Positions 52,531 to 62,358 are shown, counted from the first letter of the stretch. The stretch is DNA of 64,000 nt from Chitinophagaceae bacterium IBVUCB2 (GCA_002127295.1 NFUV01000002.1:806001-870000); one strand, 5' to 3'. Program-made: numbers and translations. The notes: generated from the sequence alone by a model not told the origin.

Positions 52531-55047
52531 ATGATCCGCAAAGCTTTGCTTTTTGCTATTTCAAGTTGTTTGTTTTTTTCTGTTGAGGCGCAATTAAAAT
52601 CACCCGAAGATTTTTTGGGTTATAAAATTGGCAGCCGCTATACACCACATTGGAAGATAGTAAACTATTTTAATCATGTTGCTGCCAATGCACCATCCAT
52701 GGTGAAGTTGCAACAATACGGACAAACGAATGAAGGCCGTACACTGTTGGTGACCTTTGTTAGCAGTGCAGAAAATATACAACGGCTCGATGCGATACGA
52801 ACTAATAATCTTCGCCTCGCAAACCTCGCAAAAGATAAAGCAGCACCTATAGAAGAAAATGCCCCGGCATTGGTGTGGATGAGCTATAACGTTCATGGTA
52901 ACGAGACATCAAGTTCAGAAGCAGCATTGATGACCATTTGGGCATTGGTGGATCCATCCAATACTAAAACAAAAGAGTGGTTAAAAAATACGGTGGTGAT
53001 CATTGATCCCTGTATAAACCCGGACGGCCGTGACCGTTATGTAAACTGGTTCAATTCGGTAGTAGGAAAAAATACCAATCCATTGAGCATTTCCCGGGAA
53101 CACAGAGAACCATGGCCGGGAGGAAGAAGCAATCACTACAATTTTGATCTGAACAGGGACTGGGCCTGGCAAACACAAATAGAAAGCCGCCAGCGGGTTA
53201 AATTATATAATGAATGGATGCCACAGATCCATGTGGACTATCATGAGCAGGGAGCAAGCCAGCCTTACTATTTCGCTCCGGCAGCGCAGCCTTATCATGA
53301 TGTAATTACACAATGGCAAAGAGATTTCCAGGTCACTATTGGAAAGAACCATGCAAAATATTTTGATGCCAACGGCTGGTTATATTTTACCAAAGAAGTG
53401 TTCGATCTGTTGTATCCATCCTATGGAGATACTTATCCTACCTACAATGGCGCCATTGGTATGACCTATGAGCAAGGCGGTGGGGGTGGAAGCGGAGCAG
53501 CGGTGATAAATGATGAGGGGGATACGTTGACATTGATGGACAGGGCTACCCATCATTTTACCACATCATTGAGCACCATTGAAATTTCATCATTGAATGC
53601 AGGCCGATTGGTAAAAGAATTCAGAAAATATTTTAATGATGCAATTTCAGGAGGTATTGGCGAGTATAAAACATATGTAATAAAAAATAATGCAAAAGAT
53701 AAAGAAAGAGTTGGATCCTTATTGGAGTTGCTGAATAAAAATGGCATCCAGTACGGAACAGGTTCTGGCGTTGGTAAAGGATATAATTATAACAGCGGTA
53801 AGGAAGAATCTTTTTCACTCAACAATGATATTGTGATTAGTGCATTGCAGCCAAGGTCGGCTATGGTGAAAGCACTTTTTGAGCCCAAGACAAAACTGGT
53901 TGATTCTGCTACCTATGATATTACTGCATGGGCCCTGCCTTATGCGTATGGGTTGGAAGGATATGCAAGCCGTGAAAGGATAAGTACAGGCGGCGGTGCT
54001 GTAGCAGCTGTCAAAGTAACCAATGCTGAAACCACTTACGGTTATGTAATACCATGGGGAGGATTGCAAACTGTAAAAACAGTCGGACACTTATTACAGA
54101 AAGGAATATTGCTTCGCTATGCAGACCATCCCTTTGAAATTAATGGTAACAAGTTTGAAAGAGGTTCCGTTATTATTTTAAGAACTGCCAACCAATCATT
54201 CGGTAATAATTTATGGGCAGAAGTTAGAAAAGTGGCAGATGCAAACAATACGCAACTATACCCGGTGTCAACAGGTTTTGTTGATAAGGGATTTGATTTT
54301 GGAAGTGGAAACGTTCATCCTTTTAAAGCACCGAAAGTAGCCATGTTTACCGGTGAGGGGATCGGTTCTAATGCAGCAGGAGAGATATGGCATTTTATGG
54401 AGCAGCAAATTGATTATCCTGTTACGTTAATAAATGTAAATGATGCAGCCCGCATTGACTGGAGTACTATTGATGTGATGATAATGCCGGATGGCAACTA
54501 TCGTTTCTTAAGCGATAAAACTGCAACAGACGCTTTTAAAGCCTGGATCAATAAAGGAGGAAGAGTGGTAGCCATTGATGGTGCGGTTGGTGCTTTATCA
54601 AAAGCAGAGTTTGGTATCAAATTAAAAAAGGCAGATGATGAAAAAAAGGATGATAAGGTAAGTTATGATGCGTTGAAGAAGTTTGAAGACAGGGAGAGGG
54701 ATTATATTCCTAACATGACACCGGGCTCTATATTCAAAGTGGAGATGGATAACACACATCCATTAGCCTACGGTTATCCTAATTATTATTATACATTAAA
54801 GATGGATGACAATGTATACGAGTTCATAAAGGATGGATGGAATGTGGGAGTGATCAAAAAAGACAACCAGGTAGCAGGATTTGTAGGGTCCAAACTTAAA
54901 AATAAATTAAAAGACGGACTGATCTTTGGCGCAGAAGACATGGGAAATGGGGCCATTACTTATATCACCGATAATGTGATGTTCCGTAATTTCTGGGAAA
55001 ACGGAAAACTCATGTTTTGTAATGCAATCTTTTTTGTGGGGCAGTAA
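52531..55047 (+). CDS. Secreted M14 zinc carboxypeptidase-like protein with C-terminal GATase1-like domain
   Basis: An 838-residue exported protein. Signal peptide 1-20 (SVEAQ). The M14 peptidase domain (about 30-390) has zinc ligands His122 and Glu125 in YNVHGNETSSSE, a third His near 234-238 (IHVDYHEQG), NRDWAW (208-213), and the catalytic Glu in MTYEQGGG (about 331-338). The C-terminal third (about 600-710) has a Rossmann-like fold with VAMFTGEGIGSNAAGEIWHFMEQ and DVMIMPDGNYRFLS, resembling GATase1-like domains of Bacteroidota M14 proteins. It should trim peptides, perhaps peptidoglycan or secreted proteins. Followed by a hairpin, then by a PIG-L gene. Confidence 0.93.
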   Translation: MIRKALLFAISSCLFFSVEAQLKSPEDFLGYKIGSRYTPHWKIVNYFNHVAANAPSMVKLQQYGQTNEGRTLLVTFVSSAENIQRLDAIRTNNLRLANLAKDKAAPIEENAPALVWMSYNVHGNETSSSEAALMTIWALVDPSNTKTKEWLKNTVVIIDPCINPDGRDRYVNWFNSVVGKNTNPLSISREHREPWPGGRSNHYNFDLNRDWAWQTQIESRQRVKLYNEWMPQIHVDYHEQGASQPYYFAPAAQPYHDVITQWQRDFQVTIGKNHAKYFDANGWLYFTKEVFDLLYPSYGDTYPTYNGAIGMTYEQGGGGGSGAAVINDEGDTLTLMDRATHHFTTSLSTIEISSLNAGRLVKEFRKYFNDAISGGIGEYKTYVIKNNAKDKERVGSLLELLNKNGIQYGTGSGVGKGYNYNSGKEESFSLNNDIVISALQPRSAMVKALFEPKTKLVDSATYDITAWALPYAYGLEGYASRERISTGGGAVAAVKVTNAETTYGYVIPWGGLQTVKTVGHLLQKGILLRYADHPFEINGNKFERGSVIILRTANQSFGNNLWAEVRKVADANNTQLYPVSTGFVDKGFDFGSGNVHPFKAPKVAMFTGEGIGSNAAGEIWHFMEQQIDYPVTLINVNDAARIDWSTIDVMIMPDGNYRFLSDKTATDAFKAWINKGGRVVAIDGAVGALSKAEFGIKLKKADDEKKDDKVSYDALKKFEDRERDYIPNMTPGSIFKVEMDNTHPLAYGYPNYYYTLKMDDNVYEFIKDGWNVGVIKKDNQVAGFVGSKLKNKLKDGLIFGAEDMGNGAITYITDNVMFRNFWENGKLMFCNAIFFVGQ

Positions 55048-55068
55048 AATAGCTTCCTGATATATTGT

Positions 55069-55097
55069 ATAAGGCCGGTTGTTAAAGCCGGCCTTAT
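55069..55097 (+). terminator. Hairpin terminator after the M14 gene
   Basis: A 10-bp stem, ATAAGGCCGG with its complement, and a 9-base loop, followed by TTTAT. A moderate T tract leaves open some read-through into the PIG-L gene. Confidence 0.75.
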
Positions 55098-55159
55098 TTA
55101 TGTAAACGGTTTCTTTTGCTTTTTCAACATACAGTATATTCGCCTAATAAACCGACGTA

Positions 55160-57655
55160 ATGAAGAAAATTGTACTTCCTTTTTTTATTCTTCTTTTATC
55201 TGTTAGCGGCATCGTAAATGCACAGGCTCCGCAAAGCTGGTCATCTGCCGACATGTATCTTGCTATCCGCAAATTAAATGTACTGGGTTCTGTCTTATAT
55301 GTAGCAGCGCATCCGGATGATGAGAATACAAGGCTTATTACTTATTTATCAAAAGACAGATTGTATCGTACCGGTTACCTGTCAATGACAAGAGGAGATG
55401 GCGGGCAGAATTTGATAGGCGATGAGCAAGGTATTGACCTCGGATTGATAAGAACCCAGGAATTATTAGCTGCAAGAAGAGTGGATGGCGGCGAACAGTT
55501 TTTTACAAGAGCTTACGACTTTGGTTATTCCAAAACTCCCGAAGAAACATTTACTAAATGGGATAAAGAAAAAATCTTAAGTGATGTGGTGTGGGTGATT
55601 CGGAAATTCCAACCTGATGTAATTGTAACAAGGTTTGCTTCTGGTCCTCAGCCCGGCAATCATGGGCATCATGTTGCATCTTCTATCCTGGCTAATGAAG
55701 CATTTACTGCAGCCGCAGACCCCAATCGTTTTCCAGAGCAGTTGAAGTATGTGCAGCCCTGGAAAGCCCAAAGAATTTTACTAAATACTGCCAACTTCGG
55801 CGGCAACAATCAAACAAGCAACGACCAGTTTAAATTTGATGTAGGCGGATATAATCCTTTATTGGGAAAAAGCTATGGAGAAATAGCAGCTGCAAGCCGC
55901 AGCAATCATAAAAGCCAGGGCTTTGGTGCTGCCGCATCCAGAGGTGAGGTGTTGGAGTATTTTAGAACAACAGGCGGAACGCCACCTGTTAATGATATTA
56001 TGGATGGTGTTGAACCTAACTGGAAAAGAGTAACAGGCGGTGAAGCTATTTCAAGAATTATTGATAGTATTTCAACTTCCTTTGATTTATTGCATCCTGA
56101 AAAATCAGTGGAAAAATTAGTGAGATTATATAAAGCCATTAGAGCATTGCAAGATGGTTATTGGAAAACACAGAAGCTTTCAGAAGTACACCAATTGATT
56201 GCTCAATGCAGCGGTTTGTTTCTGGATGCTACTACCCAGGAACAATTTGCCGTACAGACCGATTCACTACGTATTAATTTTTCATTTAATAACAGGCTTG
56301 GTACAGATGCTGTTTTACAAAAAGTGCAGGTAGATGGTTTTGATTCTAGTTTTTCAAGATCATTAGAAAAAAACAGGAATTTTAATTTTTCAAAAACCAT
56401 TTTTGTTCCTACTGCTAAACAGATAACACAACCTTATTGGTTAGCCAGCAAGATGGAAGTAGGATATTTCAATGTAGCAGATCAGCTTTCTATTGGTAAG
56501 CCAGATGTAGATCCATCATACCAGGCTTTGGTTCAGATAAAAATATTCGGAGAGCAGTTCACATTTGCACAGCCGGTACGATATAAGTTTACTGATCCAG
56601 TGCGGGGCGAATTATATCAGCCATTAACAGTGTTGCCACCAGCCTTAATTGAGCCGGATGAAAAATATAAGATCTCCAAAGGGAATAATTCATTCAGTGG
56701 TGTATTGAATATTACCGGCAAGAAAAAAGGCTTTCAGACCTTTTTAAATGATGTAGGCAGGGAGAAAACAGATAAGGTAAAAGTTGATTATTCTCCAAGT
56801 AAACTAAGCTTTGATGAAAAGAATAAGGTGATACCAGTTGCTTATACTATTGAAGCAAACATGGACAACGATTACTTTTTTGCTATGGACGCAAATAATG
56901 GAAGAAAGGATTTGTTTCATGTTGGAATGCGGGAAGTGAAATACGATCATATTCCTTATATCACTTATTTCAACATTGCTACCGTAAATAATAAGAAGCT
57001 TGATTTAAAAACATACGGAAAGAAAATAGGCTACATAACAGGTGCTGGCGATAAAGTGCCAGAAGCATTAGAGCAAATGGGATATGAAGTGGTATTGCTT
57101 TCTGATAAGGAACTTTCTAAAAATAATTTCAACCAGTTTGATGCCATTATTACAGGGGTGCGGGCATACAATACCCACGACTGGATGAATAAGCATTATG
57201 ATAAACTGATGAAATATGTGCATGAAGGAGGCAACCTGATCGTTCAATATAATACCAGTAACCAGATCGGTCCGGTTCGGGCTAAAATTGCACCATATAA
57301 TTTCAATATCACCCGTACAAGGGTTACCGATGAAAATGCAGCAGTTACTTTTTTAAAACCAGAACACCCGGTATTTAATTTCCCCAATAAAATAACCGCT
57401 GATGATTTTACGGGCTGGGTACAGGAACGCAGTATTTATCATGGCAGCGATACATCTGGGAAGTTTGAAAAATTGATTTCTATGAACGATCCCGGAGAAA
57501 AAGTGGATGATGGTGCTTTGCTGGTAGCAAAATATGGCAAAGGATTTTTTACCTATACCGGTATTGTATTTTTCAGGGAATTACCTGCCGGTGTACCCGG
57601 TGCGTATCGTTTATTAGCAAACATCATTGCTTTGAATAAGAAAAAAGGATTTTAA
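55160..57655 (+). CDS. Large secreted PIG-L deacetylase with C-terminal GATase1-like domain
   Basis: An 831-residue protein. Signal peptide 1-21 (NAQ). The PIG-L/LmbE deacetylase domain (about 40-300) has AAHPDDE (49-55) and the zinc-binding HGHH region (168-171). The C-terminal part (about 630-831) contains KIGYITGAGDKVPEALEQMGYEVVLL and a GGNLIVQYNTSN segment, again resembling a GATase1-like domain, as in the M14 protein before it. PIG-L enzymes remove N-acetyl groups from sugars; this large form is a Bacteroidota variant not involved in bacillithiol. A TATATTCG element lies 18 bp before the ATG. Its stop overlaps the next small gene by one base. Confidence 0.92.
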   Translation: MKKIVLPFFILLLSVSGIVNAQAPQSWSSADMYLAIRKLNVLGSVLYVAAHPDDENTRLITYLSKDRLYRTGYLSMTRGDGGQNLIGDEQGIDLGLIRTQELLAARRVDGGEQFFTRAYDFGYSKTPEETFTKWDKEKILSDVVWVIRKFQPDVIVTRFASGPQPGNHGHHVASSILANEAFTAAADPNRFPEQLKYVQPWKAQRILLNTANFGGNNQTSNDQFKFDVGGYNPLLGKSYGEIAAASRSNHKSQGFGAAASRGEVLEYFRTTGGTPPVNDIMDGVEPNWKRVTGGEAISRIIDSISTSFDLLHPEKSVEKLVRLYKAIRALQDGYWKTQKLSEVHQLIAQCSGLFLDATTQEQFAVQTDSLRINFSFNNRLGTDAVLQKVQVDGFDSSFSRSLEKNRNFNFSKTIFVPTAKQITQPYWLASKMEVGYFNVADQLSIGKPDVDPSYQALVQIKIFGEQFTFAQPVRYKFTDPVRGELYQPLTVLPPALIEPDEKYKISKGNNSFSGVLNITGKKKGFQTFLNDVGREKTDKVKVDYSPSKLSFDEKNKVIPVAYTIEANMDNDYFFAMDANNGRKDLFHVGMREVKYDHIPYITYFNIATVNNKKLDLKTYGKKIGYITGAGDKVPEALEQMGYEVVLLSDKELSKNNFNQFDAIITGVRAYNTHDWMNKHYDKLMKYVHEGGNLIVQYNTSNQIGPVRAKIAPYNFNITRTRVTDENAAVTFLKPEHPVFNFPNKITADDFTGWVQERSIYHGSDTSGKFEKLISMNDPGEKVDDGALLVAKYGKGFFTYTGIVFFRELPAGVPGAYRLLANIIALNKKKGF

Positions 57656-57831
57656 TGGCATCAGAAAGAAAGCCCAGTATAAGAAGAGGGGAGATGGCAT
57701 TTATTTTTGCGATCGTCATCGGGCTAGTGATTGGTATTTTAATAAAAAAAGTAAGGATAGGAATTTTGATTGGACTGGTTCTGGGAATTATTATTGTATT
57801 GACAGGCTGGTTGCGTACAACCCGCAGATAA
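57655..57831 (+). CDS. Small two-helix membrane protein (58 aa)
   Basis: Translation-coupled to the PIG-L gene: the ATG overlaps its stop in TAATG. The 58-residue product has a charged N-terminus (RKPSIRRGE), then two hydrophobic helices, about 14-30 and 35-51, ending in RTTRR. It falls between a deacetylase and a symporter in a run of overlapping genes, which argues that it is real. Function unknown. Confidence 0.7.
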   Translation: MASERKPSIRRGEMAFIFAIVIGLVIGILIKKVRIGILIGLVLGIIIVLTGWLRTTRR

Positions 57832-57834
57832 AAA

Positions 57835-57960
57835 ATGCTGAACTCAGATAACGATAAAGCGCCATTGTTTAAAAGCTGGAACGGCTGGTACACATTTGTG
57901 ATCCTGTTCCTGGTATTGCTCATCGTATTGTTTTATCTCTTTACCAAACGATTTGCATGA
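57835..57960 (+). CDS. Small one-helix membrane protein (41 aa)
   Basis: A 41-residue product of a frame that begins 3 bp after the previous stop and ends in ATGA, shared with the symporter start. The layout is a short polar N-terminus (MLNSDNDKAPLFKSWNGWY) and one helix of about 18 residues (FVILFLVLLIVLFYLF). Coupled spacing on both sides supports it as an accessory peptide of the symporter. Confidence 0.65.
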   Translation: MLNSDNDKAPLFKSWNGWYTFVILFLVLLIVLFYLFTKRFA

Positions 57961-59702
57961 GCCAGGTCGATTGGATAGTATTGATTGTTACGCTGCTCGC
58001 CATTATTACCTATGGCCTATACAAAAGCCGTACTTCTCATAATCTGGATGGGTATTTTTTATCGAATCGCAGCCTTCCCTGGGGCTTAGTGCTGCTAAGT
58101 ATTATGGGAACGCAGGCAAGTGCAATTACTTTTCTTTCTGCCCCCGGCCAGGCTTATACAGATGGAATGCGGTTTGTTCAATATTATTTTGGTATTCCAT
58201 TGGCAATGGTGGTGATCTGTATTTTTTTCGTACCAATTTTCAGCCGACTGAAAGTTTATACAGCCTATGAATATTTAGAAAACCGCTTTGATAATAAAAC
58301 AAGAACACTTACTTCCTTTCTATTTTTACTCCAGCGGGGTTTATCAACAGGTATAAGTGTATTTGCTCCTTCTATCATTTTATCATCCTTATTTGGTTGG
58401 GATATTTATTGGACCAACCTGTTCATGGGTGGCTTGCTTATTATTTATACCATTAGCGGTGGTGCCAAGGCTGTTGCTTATACACAGCAGCTACAACTTA
58501 TCATCATATTCACCGGGATGTTTTTAGCAGCTTACATGGTAGTAAACATGTTGCCCAAAGATGTAAGTTTCACTGATGCATTAGAAGTAAGCGGTAAATT
58601 GGGTAAGCTAAATGTTATTACCACCGGGTTTGAAAACGGACGTTTCAACTGGAGTGATCAATATAATTTATGGAGTGGATTGATAGGAGGGTTCTTTTTG
58701 GCACTCTCATATTTCGGGACCGACCAGTCGCAGGTGGGCCGATATCTTACAGCCAAGTCGTTGAAAGAAAGTCGGATGGGTTTATTAATGAATGGCCTGG
58801 TTAAAGTGCCGATGCAGTTTGCCATTTTATTGATCGGCGCATTAGTATTTACTTTTTACCAGTTCAATAAGGCGCCAGTTTTCTTTAATGATGTACAGGT
58901 TAAAAAATTGGAACAGTCTGCGGTGTATAAAGATTCTTTTGTGCTTATTCAACAGCAGTATGATGCGATTACTACGAAGAAACAACAAGCTGTCGTTAAT
59001 TATACTAGAGCATCAGATGCAAATGATAAAAAACAAGAAGAACAATACCTCGCTGAACTAACAGCATTACAAGGTGAAGCAGATGGAATTCGAAAAAAAG
59101 TAAAAGGCTGGATCAACAGCAAAGAAGTAGGAGGAGATGGGAATGATACTAACTACATTTTTCTTCGTTTTGTAGTGGACAATTTGCCAGTTGGTTTAGT
59201 AGGACTTTTAATTGCTATTATTTTCCTCGCATCATGGGGTAGTATTGCTGCGGCCATTAATTCATTGGCCTCCTGTACCATGATCGATTTTCACCGGCGA
59301 TTTACTAAAAAGAAAGAAAGCGGCGAAGATGAATATCGCCTGTCAAAATGGTATACACTGGCATGGGGTATCTTTTGCATTGTAGTAGCCATGTTTACGT
59401 ATAATATTGGCAATAGTTTGATTGAAGCCGTGAATGTACTGGGCTCTTTATTTTATGGAGTAATACTCGGTGTGTTTTTAGTGGCTTTCTTTATTAAGAA
59501 AATCAAAAGCGGTCATGTAGTGTTTTGGGGAGCAGTGTTAGCTGAGCTGTTGGTATTAACCGTATTTATTCTTACCAAAGTTGGGGTTATAAAAATGGGC
59601 TTCCTCTGGCTCAATCCAATTGGTGCTTTTGCAGTGATATTTTTTAGTTTATTGTTGCAGGCAATATGGCCTCCCCAAACTCCTTCAAAGAAAGGGCTAT
59701 GA
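57957..59702 (+). CDS. Sodium:solute symporter (SSS family)
   Basis: A 581-residue inner-membrane transporter with about 13 to 14 helices. The SSS signature appears as SNRSLPWGLVLLSIMGTQASAITFLSAPGQAYTDGM in helix 1-2 (pieces near 35-72), and GGAKAVAYTQQLQ (about 165-177) and GTDQSQVGRYL (about 255-265) follow. A long hydrophilic loop (about 320-390, Lys/Glu/Gln rich) separates helices 8 and 9, longer than in many members. The substrate could be a sugar, amino sugar or peptide product of the PIG-L/M14 enzymes, by context only. Its ATG overlaps the preceding stop. Confidence 0.93.
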   Translation: MSQVDWIVLIVTLLAIITYGLYKSRTSHNLDGYFLSNRSLPWGLVLLSIMGTQASAITFLSAPGQAYTDGMRFVQYYFGIPLAMVVICIFFVPIFSRLKVYTAYEYLENRFDNKTRTLTSFLFLLQRGLSTGISVFAPSIILSSLFGWDIYWTNLFMGGLLIIYTISGGAKAVAYTQQLQLIIIFTGMFLAAYMVVNMLPKDVSFTDALEVSGKLGKLNVITTGFENGRFNWSDQYNLWSGLIGGFFLALSYFGTDQSQVGRYLTAKSLKESRMGLLMNGLVKVPMQFAILLIGALVFTFYQFNKAPVFFNDVQVKKLEQSAVYKDSFVLIQQQYDAITTKKQQAVVNYTRASDANDKKQEEQYLAELTALQGEADGIRKKVKGWINSKEVGGDGNDTNYIFLRFVVDNLPVGLVGLLIAIIFLASWGSIAAAINSLASCTMIDFHRRFTKKKESGEDEYRLSKWYTLAWGIFCIVVAMFTYNIGNSLIEAVNVLGSLFYGVILGVFLVAFFIKKIKSGHVVFWGAVLAELLVLTVFILTKVGVIKMGFLWLNPIGAFAVIFFSLLLQAIWPPQTPSKKGL

Positions 59703-59819
59703 CTTCGACTTTTTTGGAGCTACATTTTTATTTTAACCGTCATAAATGCGATACCTCGGCAAGCTCAGCAGAAATCTTGCAGTACAAGTGGTATTATTCT
59801 TTCCTATCATAAAGTGAAA

Positions 59820-59849
59820 AAAATAGCTCCAAATAAATGGAGCTATTTT
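59820..59849. terminator. Bidirectional terminator between symporter and DUF2911 genes
   Basis: A 12-bp stem, AAAATAGCTCCA with its complement, and a 6-base AATAAA loop. A run of seven T follows on the minus strand, four on the plus strand. Confidence 0.85.
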
Positions 59850-59870
59850 AAAAATTAAGTAAGAAGTTTT

Positions 59871-60701
59871 TTACTTCAATTCTGCCAGCAATTTATTATT
59901 TAACTCCACATAATCATTGTTCTTAGCAGCAGTAGCTAATTCTTTTGATTTTTCTGCAGCAGCTTTTGCATCAGCTTTTCTACCCAGCTTAGCCAGGCAA
60001 TTTGCTCTTTGGTGATGAATCCAAAAAGCAGTTGGCTGCATTTCTATCGCTTTATCAAACCATGTTAAAGCCTGGTTCAAATCTTTGCCGTTGTCCATAT
60101 AGTACATAGCGGCATTAAAGTAAGGACGATTGTCTTTATTCATCAACTGGTCGATCTGTGCCATTACTTTTGTTTCAACATCTGTTGTTATTGGCAGTAT
60201 AACAGCTGTTTTATCCCACATAATATGCAATTCGCAACTGTTAGATTTAATATTGGCAAACTGCATAGTAAAATTTTCCATGCTTTCATCCATGCCAATT
60301 GTTTTTACTTCCGTACGTACAACATCCTGGTCTTGTTTGTAAGCTGCAGGACTTGTTACATCTAATTGTTTGGTGATAATTAAGGTCCAGCTATTTTTTT
60401 CAGGAATAGAAAGCAAGCCATATTTACCGGCTTTGATTTTTGTACCGCCAATCGTTACATCATCGCCAAAAGTTAATACGGTAGCCTGGTTAGCACCAGT
60501 GCGCCATACATTTCCAAAAGGGACAAGATCGCCAAAAATTTTTCTGCCTTTCATGGCAGGACGGGAATAAGATAACTCAACTGTGGAAACACCAAAATCC
60601 TGTTTAATAGTTTGTGCAGGACTAGGGGCAGGCGTTTTTAATTGTGCCTCAGCAATCAATAGGCCGCATATTGCAACGGCAGAAAGAAATATTTTTTTCA
60701 T
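59871..60701 (-). CDS. DUF2911 protein with C-terminal TPR
   Basis: The protein is 276 residues from the ATG at 60701. A TACCTTTG -7 element (60723-60730) lies inside the longer frame, so the shorter start is favoured. Signal peptide 1-19 (AEAQ). DUF2911 domain, about 25-165, with SPAQTIKQDFG, YSRPAMKGRKIFG and AGKYGLLSIPEKNSW. The last 80 residues are a TPR pair (PYFNAAMYYMDNGKDLNQALTWFDKAIEMQP). Exported; function unknown. Confidence 0.92.
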   Translation of the reverse strand: MKKIFLSAVAICGLLIAEAQLKTPAPSPAQTIKQDFGVSTVELSYSRPAMKGRKIFGDLVPFGNVWRTGANQATVLTFGDDVTIGGTKIKAGKYGLLSIPEKNSWTLIITKQLDVTSPAAYKQDQDVVRTEVKTIGMDESMENFTMQFANIKSNSCELHIMWDKTAVILPITTDVETKVMAQIDQLMNKDNRPYFNAAMYYMDNGKDLNQALTWFDKAIEMQPTAFWIHHQRANCLAKLGRKADAKAAAEKSKELATAAKNNDYVELNNKLLAELK

Positions 60702-60722
60702 ACAAGCTAATTTTAGAGAAGG

Positions 60723-60756
60723 CAAAGGTAGGGAAGCAAGTACGAATATGAAGCAA
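60723..60756 (-). promoter_or_regulatory. Possible promoter of the DUF2911 gene
   Basis: On the minus strand TACCTTTG (60730-60723) follows TTG (60756-60754) by 23 bp. The spacing is at the long end of the Bacteroidota consensus, so the match is moderate. Confidence 0.35.
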
Positions 60757-60841
60757 GAAGTTAAGTATGCAAAATCAAGTTTGTATTAACCATTTACGGG
60801 CTACATTTTGATACCAGAAATGAAGTAAAAATTTGAAACGC

Positions 60842-62263
60842 TTAGAAATTGATCTTTACCGTCGTCCGGCCTTTTTTAGCCTTACGTTTCCATTTAGGTC
60901 CTTCTTTAATCAGGCGGATGGCTTCTTTATCGCAGGTAGCACAAAGCGATTTTTCGATTTTGAAATTGGTAGGCTCGCCGTTTTTATCTACTTCAAATGA
61001 AACTTCTACTGCGCCTAAACTGGTAGCAGATTGTTTGGGTTTAAAATCTTCGGGAGCTTTCAGGTTATTAGCAAGATAGGAGTCATATTTTTCCCAACCA
61101 TCTGCTGGCTCAGGTTCTTCCAGTTTAATATTATTAGGATTGGAACGGGCAGCTGCATTTGGTTTTTGTGTACTTACTACCACTTCCGATAAACCTCTTC
61201 TGTCATCCTGCAATACTACCTGGTTATTAGGAACACTGTTCCGCAATTGTGCCTGGTTTTGTTCAAAACCAATAGAACGTACTTGTACATTCAGTAATGT
61301 ATCTGGTGATGTTAAGTTAAAATATCCTTTAGCATCAGTATATGTTCCAGCATTATTATCCTGTGCGTTGGTAACGTTTGCAAAAGGCACACCATTATTA
61401 TCGCCATCTGTTACACGGCCACGGAAAATATTTGTTTGATTACGGGAAATATCTTCTGCTCTGCGGGTTGCAGCTACATCTCTGTTTGCCTGTTCATTTG
61501 TTTCTTGCTGCGACCTTCTGGCAAGCACTTCTTTTTCCTTCTTTGTATCTGCACCGGCTGAACGTTTTTTTAATTCATCTTTAATAGGCTCTTTATTTTC
61601 TGCTACTTTTCCAGCGGCGACAGCATCTTCTCTTGCAAGTGTTTTTGCAGGCTGGTTTATTACAGGTGTTGGGGTAGAAGGAACAGTGGCCACTTCGGAG
61701 GTTACTGGTTGCGGAGTTGTTGTAGCTTCTCCCGGTTTATTCTTTTCTGCGCCACCGCTTATTCCTTTGGCAGTAGTAGTGGTAACTGTAGTTGGATTAA
61801 CAACGGGTTCAGTGGTTAATTTAGAATTGTCGGTACTAGCTGCCGGAGTGTTGGTATTCGTATCCGCAACAGACGTTTCGTTTTTTTCTACCGGCTGATT
61901 TTTTACTTCAGCAATGTTATCGTTCTTTTTATTAAAGCCGAATTGATAAACTAATAATCCTGCCCCGGCAATAAAAACTATTATGGCAGCGGCCCGTAAT
62001 ATGCGGAAGGAGTCCCGTTTTCCCGCACCTAATGGAATTACTTTAGCGGTTGTTGTTCTTTCGGTCAGTCTCGATTTAAGGTCAGCCAGGTCAGCATTCA
62101 CATCAACAACTCCAACAGCATAACCTTCCAATGCATCTGCAAGGAATGGATCATCTAAAGCTGCTTTTTCAATGGCATGTCTTTCTTTTGGAGAAAGTAA
62201 ACCCCGGTGATATTTTTCAATATCAGCTGCTGAAAATGGTTGTATGTTATTATTGTTTGCCAT
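60842..62263 (-). CDS. Anti-sigma-like transmembrane protein with CarboxypepD and TonB-like C-terminal domains
   Basis: The protein is 473 residues from the ATG at 62263. The N-terminal 1-80 region (FSAADIEKYHRGLLSPKERHAIEKAALDDPFLADALEGY) is typical of Bacteroidota FecR-like anti-sigma or zinc-finger-like anchors. A transmembrane helix lies at 89-109. A long low-complexity Thr/Pro/Lys linker (about 115-280) leads to a CarboxypepD-regulatory-like domain (about 285-370), then a TonB C-terminal-like domain (about 390-473) with a CATC pair. The gene follows the sigma factor on the same strand, 74 bp after its stop. It probably binds the sigma factor in the cytoplasm and responds to a periplasmic signal. 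Confidence 0.85.
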   Translation of the reverse strand: MANNNNIQPFSAADIEKYHRGLLSPKERHAIEKAALDDPFLADALEGYAVGVVDVNADLADLKSRLTERTTTAKVIPLGAGKRDSFRILRAAAIIVFIAGAGLLVYQFGFNKKNDNIAEVKNQPVEKNETSVADTNTNTPAASTDNSKLTTEPVVNPTTVTTTTAKGISGGAEKNKPGEATTTPQPVTSEVATVPSTPTPVINQPAKTLAREDAVAAGKVAENKEPIKDELKKRSAGADTKKEKEVLARRSQQETNEQANRDVAATRRAEDISRNQTNIFRGRVTDGDNNGVPFANVTNAQDNNAGTYTDAKGYFNLTSPDTLLNVQVRSIGFEQNQAQLRNSVPNNQVVLQDDRRGLSEVVVSTQKPNAAARSNPNNIKLEEPEPADGWEKYDSYLANNLKAPEDFKPKQSATSLGAVEVSFEVDKNGEPTNFKIEKSLCATCDKEAIRLIKEGPKWKRKAKKGRTTVKINF

Positions 62264-62332
62264 AAGGCATTGTAAAGTTCTTGTTTCAATTAAAAATAAA
62301 AAATACAAATCCGTCACTTTCTCCAAACTACC

Positions 62333-62358
62333 GACTTCTAAGTCCTAACTGCCGACTC
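62333..62358. repeat. Degenerate AGTCGG repeat at the sigma factor 3' end
   Basis: CCGACTTCTAAGTCCTAACTGCCGACTC covers the last codons and stop of the sigma factor, a copy of the repeat seen at 6060-6165 and 9602-9614. The final residues (ESAVRT) are thus probably repeat-derived. Confidence 0.5.
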
